Positions 6,174 to 14,025 of a stretch of DNA of 14,055 nucleotides are shown piece after piece. The stretch lies in assembly GCA_003233075.1 (NCBI GenBank), contig QIKQ01000322.1, positions 1-14,055 on the forward strand. Reading direction: 5' to 3'. Position numbers and translations under genes: made by a program. Position 1 is the first letter of the stretch; every line of letters begins with the position of its first letter. This stretch comes from Gammaproteobacteria bacterium (GTDB taxonomy: Bacteria > Pseudomonadota > Gammaproteobacteria > SZUA-21). The notes under the pieces were generated by a model that worked only from the letters and a program-made list of their open reading frames with translations, did no database searches and had not been told where the DNA came from.

Positions 6174-8052
6174 TTGGCATGTAGTTATGCCACCACATTT
6201 GAAACATCAGCATACTCCATAGTAGATTTGAGTGGTCTGCTTTTTTGCTTAGATGCTGTGACCAAAGCTTTTTAACCACATCCATGTTAAAAAACTGCTG
6301 AATTCCATTGGATTTACTAAATAGATAATCTTCCGTTAGCTCTTTTAATTCATCTCTTAGCCAACTGGCAAGTGGAACAGAGAATCCCATTTTTTTACGG
6401 TACAAAATATCATCGGGCAATAGTGGCTTGAAGGCCTCTTTCAAAATGTATTTTTTTTCACCTTTATTAAACTTCAGGTTAGATGGTAACGTTGCTGCAA
6501 ACTCGATTACCTCTTTATCCAGAATCGGTGCGCGGACTTCAAGTGAGTTCGCCATGCTCATACGATCGACTTTAACAAGAATACCACCTGGTAAATAAGT
6601 TTTCATATCGGTATACAGGATTTTTGCTAGATGGTCCTGACCATCTGACCTTTCATACGCATCAGTGGTGAGCTTGGAAGGGTGATAATTACCTAGTTTT
6701 TGTTTTACGGTGGGCTTAATGAGTGCGTCCCAGTGACGGTCATCAATTTGTGCATTGGATAGGTAAAAGCCCATTGCAGGTTCCAGACTAAGGCTGGTTA
6801 GTAATGTTTTTCCTTTTCGGCACACAGTTGAGTTGCTTTTGGCCAGCAGATTAGCGAGTGTTGGGAATATGTTTTTTCGTACCCAGCGCGGAAACTTGGT
6901 GCGTAAACGGTTTTCAATGTCATCAATAGTGTATTTCTCATAACCAGCAAAAACCTCATCACCACCATCCCCCGAGATTGCTACCGTGACCTGCTGTCGT
7001 GCCAGTTCGGATACAAAATAGGTGGGCACTAATGATGGGTCAGCAAAAGGTTCATCAAAAAAGCGAACTATCTTTTCAAGATTGTCTTTGACATTCTGGT
7101 GTACGATCAGTTCATGATGTTCAGTTTTGTATTGATTGGCGACAATTTGTGCAAACTCTGTCTCATTAAATCGTTTGTCATCAAATCCAATAGAGCAGGT
7201 TTTAACTGGAGTATCGCTGAGCTGTGCCATTATCGCGACAATACCACTGGAATCGATTCCGCCGCTTAGAAATGCTCCCAGTGGAACGTCACTTATCATG
7301 CGCCTTTTGGTACAGCGAGTGGTGATCGCTAATAATTCTTCTGTTAGTTGAGGTTCGCTAGCTGTGCAGATATGTTTGAGCGAAATATCCCAGTATTTTT
7401 GAATCTTAATGCCATCAGCATTGATGGTCATATGATGCCCAGGTGGTAATTTATGTATGTGTTGAAATATACTTTTGGGATCCGGGATGTACTGATATGC
7501 AAAGAAATCGTATACCGCATCAAGGCGAATATCACGCGGGATATCGGGTAATTCGAGTAGTGCTTTTATTTCAGATGCAAAGGCGAAGCGACCATCTTGC
7601 TGGAAATAATATAATGGTTTCTTGCCAATCCTATCTCGAGCGATAAAGAGTTGTTTGCGCTGTTTATCCCACAGAGCAAAAGCGAACATGCCATTTAACT
7701 TTTCTAGGCAGGCTTCTCCATGCTGTTGGTAGAGCGCGAGGATTACTTCGGTATCAGTATGGGTCTGGAATGAATGGCCTTGTTGTTCAAGTTCTTCTCG
7801 TAATTCAATGAAGTTGTATATCTCTCCATTGAATGCGATGACTATCTGTTTGTCGATAGAGGTCATGGGTTGATTGCCAGCTTCCGAGAGGTCAATAATA
7901 CTCAGTCGACGATGGGAGAGACCGATATCATCATCAAGGTACTCGCCACCTGCATCTGGGCCGCGGTGAAAGATCGCATGTCCCATCGCTTTGAGGCTAT
8001 CAATATCTCCCATCGGATGATTAAATCGTGTAAAACCTGCAATCCCGCACAT
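6154..8052 (-). CDS. asnB: Asparagine-synthase-like glutamine-dependent amidotransferase
   Basis: A 632-residue class II amidotransferase. Cys2 of MCGIAGF is the glutaminase nucleophile; HRGPDAGG, LSHRRLSIIDL and AFNGEIYNFIELR complete the glutaminase domain (about 1-200). The synthetase domain has the ATP-pyrophosphatase loop SGGIDSS (about 263-269), then AISGDGGDEVFAGYEKY and KVDRMSMANSLEVRAPILD. All expected catalytic motifs are present. Free asparagine synthesis is possible, but homologues inside O-antigen and exosortase-linked polysaccharide loci are thought to amidate uronic acids or other sugar carboxylates, and I infer that here. It is the last gene of the leftward cluster, 117 bases after the FemAB-like gene. 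Its ATG is preceded by CAGGAA at a good distance, and a possible extended -10 lies in the gap. Its 3' end overlaps the OrfA remnant by about 20 bases. Confidence 0.9.
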   Translation of the reverse strand: MCGIAGFTRFNHPMGDIDSLKAMGHAIFHRGPDAGGEYLDDDIGLSHRRLSIIDLSEAGNQPMTSIDKQIVIAFNGEIYNFIELREELEQQGHSFQTHTDTEVILALYQQHGEACLEKLNGMFAFALWDKQRKQLFIARDRIGKKPLYYFQQDGRFAFASEIKALLELPDIPRDIRLDAVYDFFAYQYIPDPKSIFQHIHKLPPGHHMTINADGIKIQKYWDISLKHICTASEPQLTEELLAITTRCTKRRMISDVPLGAFLSGGIDSSGIVAIMAQLSDTPVKTCSIGFDDKRFNETEFAQIVANQYKTEHHELIVHQNVKDNLEKIVRFFDEPFADPSLVPTYFVSELARQQVTVAISGDGGDEVFAGYEKYTIDDIENRLRTKFPRWVRKNIFPTLANLLAKSNSTVCRKGKTLLTSLSLEPAMGFYLSNAQIDDRHWDALIKPTVKQKLGNYHPSKLTTDAYERSDGQDHLAKILYTDMKTYLPGGILVKVDRMSMANSLEVRAPILDKEVIEFAATLPSNLKFNKGEKKYILKEAFKPLLPDDILYRKKMGFSVPLASWLRDELKELTEDYLFSKSNGIQQFFNMDVVKKLWSQHLSKKADHSNLLWSMLMFQMWWHNYMPTNSNTK

Positions 8053-8096
8053 AGCTGTATATTCCTGTTATTTTATGCAAGCCCCTTTTAGCGTGA

Positions 8097-8105
8097 TTTA
8101 TACCA
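8097..8105 (-). promoter_or_regulatory. Possible extended -10 promoter of the amidotransferase gene
   Basis: Read on the minus strand, TGGTATAAA matches the extended -10 form TGnTATAAT at eight of the nine positions. It lies about 45 bases before the start codon at 8052, which leaves a leader of suitable length. No good -35 hexamer is visible at the normal spacing, so it would depend on the extended element. It may give the amidotransferase gene expression separate from the genes upstream. Confidence 0.3.
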
Positions 8106-8169
8106 TTTGTGGAGCAGGGACTTGCGTATATTTTTTGTTTACTGATTCTACTGGGGTTTTAACAAAACA

Positions 8170-9222
8170 CTATAAGCTGATGTGTTTTCTGATTCTTGGC
8201 CCCATAAATACTGTGATACCGACTGGTAGTTTAGACCAAGTTTGCTCAACTAATTTTCTTAGCTTGCCTAGTTCTGCCGGTGCTTCTGATAATGTGTGCT
8301 GCTCGCCGGGTAGATGCCAATTGAGCGCGCGAGGTTGTGCTCCCCATTGTTGTTTGAATTTGAAGGTGCCTTCTCCATAGGTAGAGCGTCCAAAATCAAA
8401 TTCCTTTGCACCGTTATCGGTGACTTCTTTGAGTAGTGACCAATAGAGCAGCATATTAGGAGCTAGGCGGTTGTATTCAGCAAGTGTTGATGCCCAAGGA
8501 ATGCAGGCCTTGTTGCTATTGCGTAAAACAATACCGCCACCAATCGGAGTGTTGTGAATATAGACGATGGATATTACTATGTTTTCATCGTAGTTTTTGC
8601 GTATCGTATCGAACCACTGTTTGCTATGTACAGGCGAGCCCAGTTTTCGCATGTTATAGATAAAGACTTGGTAAAAGGTTTCTAGTAACTTTGCATTGTT
8701 GCCTATTTTATAGGTTAAGCCATTTTTTTCAGATTTTCTGATTTGGCTGCGAAGCTTCGATTTAAAGCCTTTTGATAGCAATTCAGATGTCTTTGGGAGT
8801 GTGAGCAACATGCTGACTTTTTTCCCCTGTAAGTGCTCCGTTGTAATATTGGGATCAGTAGGTGAATCGACATCTCTGTATTCAATTTTTCTGGCACCGC
8901 TGTCACTTTTCATACATTGGAGTTTTTCTAGCAATGTGGCAGTAATCTCTTCATTGTCGGCAAGTATATGACCAATATCACAATAGGGCAGTGAGCAATA
9001 GAAGTGCCCGGATAGTGGAGGCTGCATTTTAATAACGGGTAATATTCCAACGATTTTACCATCTATCATGGCTATCTGACTGCTATTTTGGTGTCCGTAG
9101 GCCTGCTCGACACTCTCAATCCAAGCGAAGTTATGGTATGGCGTAGCTTGAGTATGGTGCTGTACATACTGATTCCAGCTAGCTTTATCAGCGGCAAGTG
9201 CTGGACGGATTTCTATGCTCAT
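8170..9222 (-). CDS. FemAB-like GNAT-fold acyl/aminoacyltransferase (exosortase-locus type)
   Basis: A 350-residue protein resembling the FemAB-like proteins of exosortase-linked polysaccharide loci. Visible landmarks are TPYHNFAWIESVEQAYGH (27-44), the KLRSQIRKSEKNGL basic helix (156-169), FIYNMRKLGSPVHSKQWF (187-204), PIGGGIVL (227-233) and FDFGRSTYGEGTFKFKQQWG (275-294). These correspond to the double-GNAT fold in which FemX/FemAB proteins transfer an amino acid from aminoacyl-tRNA; in polysaccharide loci the true donor and acceptor are not established. It is probably cytoplasmic: no signal peptide or membrane segment is seen. A ribosome binding site (AAGGGT) lies about ten bases before the ATG. 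It is separated from the glycosyltransferase gene by 125 bases, unlike the tight spacing upstream, so it may have its own promoter. I infer a role in decorating the glycan. Confidence 0.8.
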   Translation of the reverse strand: MSIEIRPALAADKASWNQYVQHHTQATPYHNFAWIESVEQAYGHQNSSQIAMIDGKIVGILPVIKMQPPLSGHFYCSLPYCDIGHILADNEEITATLLEKLQCMKSDSGARKIEYRDVDSPTDPNITTEHLQGKKVSMLLTLPKTSELLSKGFKSKLRSQIRKSEKNGLTYKIGNNAKLLETFYQVFIYNMRKLGSPVHSKQWFDTIRKNYDENIVISIVYIHNTPIGGGIVLRNSNKACIPWASTLAEYNRLAPNMLLYWSLLKEVTDNGAKEFDFGRSTYGEGTFKFKQQWGAQPRALNWHLPGEQHTLSEAPAELGKLRKLVEQTWSKLPVGITVFMGPRIRKHISL

Positions 9223-9249
9223 TACATCTGACCCTTATTTTTTTAATGT

Positions 9250-9263
9250 TGTAAGCGCTTTAG
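9250..9263. promoter_or_regulatory. Possible LacI-family-like operator in the FemAB leader
   Basis: TGTAAGCGCTTTAG contains the perfect 8-bp palindrome AAGCGCTT and resembles sites bound by LacI/GalR-family regulators, which commonly have a central CG or GC and a TGTAA arm. It lies about 30 bases upstream of the FemAB-like start codon. The right arm is only partly symmetric and no regulator gene is present in the window, so this is a weak call. Confidence 0.2.
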
Positions 9264-9347
9264 TGCGGGTGGAAAATGGCAGACACGTCACTTGAGTTAA
9301 TTGATGGAGTGGCCATTTGAGCATCTTTAATTATCGCTAATGAACTG

Positions 9348-10490
9348 TCAGGGCTGCTTTATAAGCGCTTCAAACAGTGCAGTATATTCATTTGCCATGC
9401 GCTGAGCTGAGTAATGTTTGTATACATACTCTTTAGCAGCAGTTGCTAACCGGGTTGCTATTTCTGGTTCGAACAGCAGTGTTTCCCAGTGAGCTAACAG
9501 TTGTTGCTTATCACCAAGTGGTGCTAAGAGACCGGTTTGATCGTGGGCAATGAGTTGGTCTATTCCTGGGATATCATAGGCTGCAACGGGTATTTCAGCT
9601 GCGGTAGCTTCCATTAGGCAGCGCGGGATTCCTTCAAGGGTGGAGGTCATTACAAACAGGTCGAATGATTTCAGAAGTGCAAGGCGATCATCAACAAAGC
9701 CAGAGAATTCAATGTTATTTCGGCTGGCTAATGTTTTTGCATGCGCTTCCAAGGTCTCGCGCTGATTGCCATCACCGAGTAAAATTAAGCGGGTGTCCGG
9801 GTGTTTTGCATGCAGTGCATCAAAAATGTCTAAAAGATCGAAGATGTTTTTACGATTAATCATCTGGCCTACGAAACCGATGCGCTTTTCGGCAGATGGC
9901 TGAGGGACTGGTTGTGATTCTACTTCAGAAAGATCTACGCCATTTTGTATGTATTCAATTTTTGTGGCTGGTACACCAATCCGTTTACAGTCCTCAAGCA
10001 ATTGTAACGAAAGCGGGGCAACTTTTGCTGCATAGCGCATTGCTTTGCAGCCTAGCCAGATAAAAAGGTTTAGTTTGAGGTCTTTTTCATTGGCGAAGCC
10101 GTGAGGGGTGACGACACAAGGAATACCTGCTTTTCGTGCAGCAATAATTCCTATGATGTCTGACTTATAGCCGTGGGTATGTATTACGTCGATTTTTTTT
10201 TTGCGAATGATATCAGTCAGCTTTGAGATAGCAGAAAAGTCGAATTTACTATTCATGGGGACTTCATAGGTGTCTAGTCCCAGTAGTTTATATTGCCGAC
10301 TGATTTCCAAGTTTTGAGCACTAGGTTCAATAGTAACGACAAGATCGCACCGTATGTTGTTTGGCTCTAAATGTTTTGCTAAAGCTAAAATCCAGCGTTC
10401 GGCACCATAAAAACCGGTAGGACAAATAAACTGTAAAACATTGATGGTTTTTTTCATATTTTTATTTTCAGGGTTGTGTGCTGTGCGCAT
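9348..10490 (-). CDS. Glycosyltransferase family 4 (GT-B fold)
   Basis: A 380-residue retaining glycosyltransferase that would add a sugar from a nucleotide-sugar donor to the lipid-linked repeat unit on the cytoplasmic face of the membrane. The N-terminal domain begins INVLQFICPTGFYGAERWI (from residue 16) with the glycine-rich acceptor loop, then IHTHGYKSDIIG and VVTPHGF. The C-terminal donor domain has GFVGQMINRKN, LILLGDGNQR and the E-x7-E motif (E286 and E294 in LEGIPRCLME), followed by AAYDIPGIDQLI and TGLLAPLGD. The start at 10490 is two bases after the stop of the lyase-like gene. A second ATG at 10457 (residue 12, MKKTINVLQF) fits the family N-terminus better, and neither start has a clear ribosome binding site. 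Translation is probably coupled to the gene upstream. Donor sugar and linkage cannot be read from sequence. Confidence 0.88.
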   Translation of the reverse strand: MRTAHNPENKNMKKTINVLQFICPTGFYGAERWILALAKHLEPNNIRCDLVVTIEPSAQNLEISRQYKLLGLDTYEVPMNSKFDFSAISKLTDIIRKKKIDVIHTHGYKSDIIGIIAARKAGIPCVVTPHGFANEKDLKLNLFIWLGCKAMRYAAKVAPLSLQLLEDCKRIGVPATKIEYIQNGVDLSEVESQPVPQPSAEKRIGFVGQMINRKNIFDLLDIFDALHAKHPDTRLILLGDGNQRETLEAHAKTLASRNNIEFSGFVDDRLALLKSFDLFVMTSTLEGIPRCLMEATAAEIPVAAYDIPGIDQLIAHDQTGLLAPLGDKQQLLAHWETLLFEPEIATRLATAAKEYVYKHYSAQRMANEYTALFEALIKQP

Positions 10491-10517
10491 TTTTATCGTT
10501 CAATGCGCATTTTTATC
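10484..10517. repeat. 14-bp direct repeat at the lyase/glycosyltransferase gene junction
   Basis: TGCGCATTTTTATC occurs at 10484-10497 and again at 10504-10517, with a 6-bp spacer (period 20). Read on the minus strand each copy contains an ATG in the context GATAAAAATGCGCA. The upstream copy encodes the end of the lyase-like protein; the downstream copy supplies its stop codon and the first ATG of the glycosyltransferase. A small duplication at the junction, possibly linked to how the two genes were joined, would explain it. Confidence 0.6.
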
Positions 10518-13165
10518 CAGCGAATTTCATTTTTAATAGATAACTGAAGTAATCGTTTGAAAAATTCTTTAATCAGGCTTAACCCAATATTATTGGGCTG
10601 TTGATAATTTGCTTTAGGCCAGTCTTTACGGCAGTGTTTGAGGCTGGTATTGCTTGACTTGGATGAATAGTACTCGAATGGACCATGGTTTTGCATCAAT
10701 AATACTAATATTCGGGTATAGCTCTTCTCAATGGATGTTGATAATTGTGTTATTACATAATCCCGGAAAAATTTTGCTTTATCCAAATAGGGTTCTTGAT
10801 GGTTTGGTGCATAATAAAATGCGGCTGCCAGTATATGGGTTTTTCTTAATTCTTGTGCAGCCCATGTGTCATTTGGGAATTCTAGTATTTCAGGTTTATA
10901 TAGATAGGGGGATTCATTTACCAACATCCAGTTGGCATAGTGCAGTAGGGTGTCTCGAGCGTAGTAAAAAGCTTCATCATATAATTTATTGGCATCTTTG
11001 ATGTCGAGAAAGAGGCAGATTGCCTGTAATAGAACGGTGTAGAACCAGCATTCCTCGATATTGGCGAGATTTCGCTCTGCGATATCATCTGCTGGATGTG
11101 CCGTATTACGAATGATTTTCTCTGCTTGGAGAAGATAATCTGGCTCTTGAGTTAATTGATAGCAGTCTAGTAATGCAATTATGTAATAGCCGGTGCCTCG
11201 GTCAAGTGGGTATTGCCCATTAAAGTGGTTTTTTCGACCGGAGGCTTGACGGTTTTTGAAAGCAAGTAATAGTTCAAAGCAGGTGTTTGAACCATCGTAG
11301 ACACGAGTAATCCACTGAGTCAGGGACAGAACCATTTGCTTCGATTCTTCGGAGCCAGTGAGTAGGTGATGATATGCTAAGCCTGTGGTGTAGCAGTGTT
11401 GTCCGCCCGGGCCTCCTCCACCTGAACGATCTTCATCAGGAGTATTTCCTTGTGCTTTTGAAAATGAGCGGTGTGTTGCTGTGGCTGCTTTTACGTAGTG
11501 GTCGGTATGCCAAAATAGGCCGCCATTATATTCGGCTTTGTCATCAGTGGTGTGGTATATGTCAATGTCTTTGACATGTCGGGCTAGGTCATCGGCAAGC
11601 TCAAACCAGCGATTATCGCCAGTCAATAAGAATTGTCTTAAAAAACCGTAGATAGGGTCATATTGGTTGTTATAGTGAGAAATAAACAACTCTTCGCCTT
11701 TGTATCCCAGTGATTCATGGTCTGCGTATAATTCTCCAAAATTTCGCCAGCCATATTCGTCGACCGCTTCACGTTTGGCAAAGAAATTATGCTTATGGGT
11801 TAACCCGATGCCGATTAATTTAGCGATACCATCTGTTTCGCTGATGGGGATAAAAACAGGTAATGCAGAGCATGTGACCAGCCAGTCGGTATCTGGTTTG
11901 GCGGTGGGTGGGGTGTGAACCCAGTGTAATGCATCGGATTGAGTGCTAAAATTTAACCAAAAGATGTGCGTTTTTTTCTCACCACCCTGGAGTTCATGTG
12001 GTGTGCCGTTGATTGTGGGAAAAAAATTTATCTGTAATTTATTGTTGCTGTTGATAATGATTGATGATGGAAAGTTCTCCCAAAATTTTTCCACGGTTAA
12101 GCTGGTGCCATTAACGCCATGTATGATGGGAGTTGCTCTTATGCCTGAGCTTATCTGATTGTGGTTTTCTGTGATTTCAAAACCGTTTGTTTTCAGCGCG
12201 ACCTGATTATTTTTATCCACATGAATCGGGCTTTGCCAATTATCACCCCCGCTAGCATGCTGGGTGATGTGGGTATCAGGCCTAGCTTGCAGCCATGATG
12301 CATCTCGTGATGCTTGATATGACAGGTTGTCATTATTAGCTAATTCTAGGTCAAACTCAAAGGCGTTAAATAGTTCAGACCCCTGGTCTCCTAAATCCCA
12401 AAGCCCGTGTGGGTGTGTAGCCGGGTTAGGATTGTGTAGTGTTGTTTGTATCTTTATCAATGGCATGGCGCGATAAAATTCTACCACTGTCGTGAACTGT
12501 AATGGCTGCTTATCTGTTTTATATTCAAAATAACCTTTCAGCTCTAGCTCGATAATATTGGCTGCGTTATTGCTCGCTAAACTCTGGAATGAGCGAGAGC
12601 GCCAATGAGTGAGTTTTGTCGAGGTGGGTTGGTTATCCTGTGATAGGGTGCCGGCTAATGAGGTGATGGTCAGTTGTGGCTTGTCGGCTCTTTGCACTGT
12701 CAGCGATAAGCTTGTTAAAGCGATGGTAAATCGATGCTCGGGCGTTGAGATAGTGAGATTATTTGCATCATTGCTAATCTGAAGTTTTGCAACATCGTGG
12801 AGAGTTGGTTTGACGGTTGGTTCATTGGAGATGAGCAGATGATATTGCTTTTGTGCTGTTGCTAAATGAAAGAAACCAATGTTGACCCACTTTATACTAC
12901 CATCATGCCAGTAACAAAGTGGGTGTGCATGGCATTCTATTGTTTTGGTGCCTAAATGTAATGTTAATTGCGTTAATGAGGTGACTTTGCCCGCAGGAAA
13001 AGGAATGCCGGTTCTGCAAAACCCCTCATTTTTTCCGACCACCTCAATGGCGACAGAGTTACTTGTTGACGACTGTTGTTTATCCATGAGTTTACCTGCT
13101 AATGACTCCTGGGGAGAGTTTGTCAGTGTTTGTATAAAGTTGCCTGATAATCCTCGGGGCAACAT
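10493..13165 (-). CDS. YetA / exo-rhamnogalacturonan-lyase-like protein (PL26-like)
   Basis: An 890-residue protein resembling the YetA/PcRGLX family. The N-terminal RIFT-barrel-like domain shows RTGIPFPAGKVTSLTQL (51-67) and LCYWHDGSIKWVNIGFF (83-99), where family members have a G-x-P-F-P-x-G turn and W-x-D-G-S-x-K-W. A beta-rich middle region follows, then an alpha/alpha-barrel-like region containing HYNNQYDPIYGFLRQFLLTG and, at about 580-600, GGGGPGGQHCYTTGLAYHHL, likely the active-site wall. Characterised PL26 enzymes release unsaturated galacturonosyl-rhamnose from rhamnogalacturonan. The sequence is not close enough to assign that substrate, and a hydrolase or epimerase-like role is possible. 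No signal peptide or membrane segment is seen, so the protein should stay in the cytoplasm. The ATG at 13165 has no ribosome binding site; an ATG at 13087 (residue 27) has GCAGG seven bases upstream and still keeps the whole domain. It lies 6 bases after the acyltransferase gene and 2 before the glycosyltransferase gene. Confidence 0.68.
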   Translation of the reverse strand: MLPRGLSGNFIQTLTNSPQESLAGKLMDKQQSSTSNSVAIEVVGKNEGFCRTGIPFPAGKVTSLTQLTLHLGTKTIECHAHPLCYWHDGSIKWVNIGFFHLATAQKQYHLLISNEPTVKPTLHDVAKLQISNDANNLTISTPEHRFTIALTSLSLTVQRADKPQLTITSLAGTLSQDNQPTSTKLTHWRSRSFQSLASNNAANIIELELKGYFEYKTDKQPLQFTTVVEFYRAMPLIKIQTTLHNPNPATHPHGLWDLGDQGSELFNAFEFDLELANNDNLSYQASRDASWLQARPDTHITQHASGGDNWQSPIHVDKNNQVALKTNGFEITENHNQISSGIRATPIIHGVNGTSLTVEKFWENFPSSIIINSNNKLQINFFPTINGTPHELQGGEKKTHIFWLNFSTQSDALHWVHTPPTAKPDTDWLVTCSALPVFIPISETDGIAKLIGIGLTHKHNFFAKREAVDEYGWRNFGELYADHESLGYKGEELFISHYNNQYDPIYGFLRQFLLTGDNRWFELADDLARHVKDIDIYHTTDDKAEYNGGLFWHTDHYVKAATATHRSFSKAQGNTPDEDRSGGGGPGGQHCYTTGLAYHHLLTGSEESKQMVLSLTQWITRVYDGSNTCFELLLAFKNRQASGRKNHFNGQYPLDRGTGYYIIALLDCYQLTQEPDYLLQAEKIIRNTAHPADDIAERNLANIEECWFYTVLLQAICLFLDIKDANKLYDEAFYYARDTLLHYANWMLVNESPYLYKPEILEFPNDTWAAQELRKTHILAAAFYYAPNHQEPYLDKAKFFRDYVITQLSTSIEKSYTRILVLLMQNHGPFEYYSSKSSNTSLKHCRKDWPKANYQQPNNIGLSLIKEFFKRLLQLSIKNEIRWIKMRIER

Positions 13166-13171
13166 TTATGG

Positions 13172-13759
13172 TTACTGATTTCTTTGTTTGATTACTTTTG
13201 CTGGATTACCCGCGACAATTGAAAAGTCAGGTATGTCATTTATAACGACTGAACCGGCGCCAATTACGCATTTTTTTCCTATGTTCGCCATGATAAGAGA
13301 TCCATTTCCTATCCAGCTGTCTTCACCAATAGTGATGGTTTCGAAACTCCCCCCTTGTTCTCTAATTGGGGTGTTTATATCTGAAAAATTGTGCTGGCCT
13401 TTACCACTCATGATGTGTACGCCACTGCCGAGTAGGCAGTTTGCTTTGATGCGACATTTACCTATATTGGACTGGGGCCCAATGTAGACGCCGTGGGAAA
13501 GTTCGGTCTGTTGTTGGGAGAAGATTGTGCCAAAACCGATTGTTAGTTCTTCATGGCTTTTTGCTAAGGCAAGTTTGTAAAAAGCAGATCTCAGGTAACT
13601 TCCTGAAATTCCTGGAAAAAGGCTGATTAGTTGGGAGAACCCGGAAAAGGCCAGGTCTTTAGACGCGAATGAGCTGGCAATTAAAAAAGCAGCATAAATT
13701 GGCAGCATACTAATGAGTGCAATAAGGCGAGCTATTCGCTTTGCCGTCTGTTTAAGCAT
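13172..13759 (-). CDS. Left-handed beta-helix (hexapeptide repeat) acyltransferase
   Basis: A 195-residue O-acetyltransferase-like protein of the LbH (WcaF/maltose-galactoside acetyltransferase) group. Imperfect hexapeptide repeats run from about residue 89 (GVYIGPQSNIGKCRIKANCL) to the end; the usual C-terminal block IGEDSWIGNGSLIMANIGKK (144-163), GAGSVVIND and AGNPAKVI (183-190) is present. The likely catalytic histidine is H123 in GKGQHNFSD, with H115 nearby. A hydrophobic segment at 11-32 suggests membrane association. The product would transfer an acetyl or similar group from a CoA donor to a sugar hydroxyl of the repeat unit. It is the first gene of the leftward operon, 6 bases before the lyase-like gene, and a near-consensus extended -10 box lies about 84 bases upstream. 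No strong ribosome binding site precedes the ATG. Confidence 0.88.
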   Translation of the reverse strand: MLKQTAKRIARLIALISMLPIYAAFLIASSFASKDLAFSGFSQLISLFPGISGSYLRSAFYKLALAKSHEELTIGFGTIFSQQQTELSHGVYIGPQSNIGKCRIKANCLLGSGVHIMSGKGQHNFSDINTPIREQGGSFETITIGEDSWIGNGSLIMANIGKKCVIGAGSVVINDIPDFSIVAGNPAKVIKQRNQ

Positions 13760-13842
13760 TTAAATTTACCATCGCTTTAAATTAGATTAAAAATTTACTA
13801 CGTTGCTTCAATGCGAGGGGCTAAAGCGTGTATATAAAATAG

Positions 13843-13851
13843 ATTATAGCA
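13843..13851 (-). promoter_or_regulatory. Extended -10 promoter of the leftward operon
   Basis: Read on the minus strand the bases are TGCTATAAT, a perfect extended -10 element (TGn plus TATAAT). It lies about 84 bases upstream of the acyltransferase ATG. The -35 region at normal spacing (ATCAGC) is poor, which is usual for extended -10 promoters. No other good promoter is visible before the operon, so this is the best candidate for transcription of the acyltransferase, lyase-like and glycosyltransferase genes. Confidence 0.5.
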
Positions 13852-14025
13852 CCGTGGAGCAGGTCGCTGATCACTTTTTAGTGTGCTTAAGTACGAGATT
13901 GGTGTCATTGCTGTAATTTGAAAAATTATTTGGCGTCCATGTTAGGAATCCTTGACTGGCGCGGCGAGGCTGTAAAAACAATTGTGTAACTGCTCATTAT
14001 CAGTAACCTAACGAAAGGTAAAATA

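Noticed and set aside
8075..8380. A 101-codon plus-strand open frame over the FemAB/amidotransferase gap.
   Set aside because: Mostly antisense to the FemAB-like gene, with no recognisable domain. The gap itself is better explained by the leader of the amidotransferase gene.
10654..11001. A 115-codon plus-strand open frame antisense to the lyase-like gene.
   Set aside because: Lies entirely within a well-supported minus-strand gene, has no motif and no ribosome binding site. Open antisense frames are common in this composition.
13188..13487. A 99-codon plus-strand open frame opposite the acyltransferase gene.
   Set aside because: The minus strand encodes a clear hexapeptide acyltransferase there; the plus frame reflects the repeat structure and codon use.
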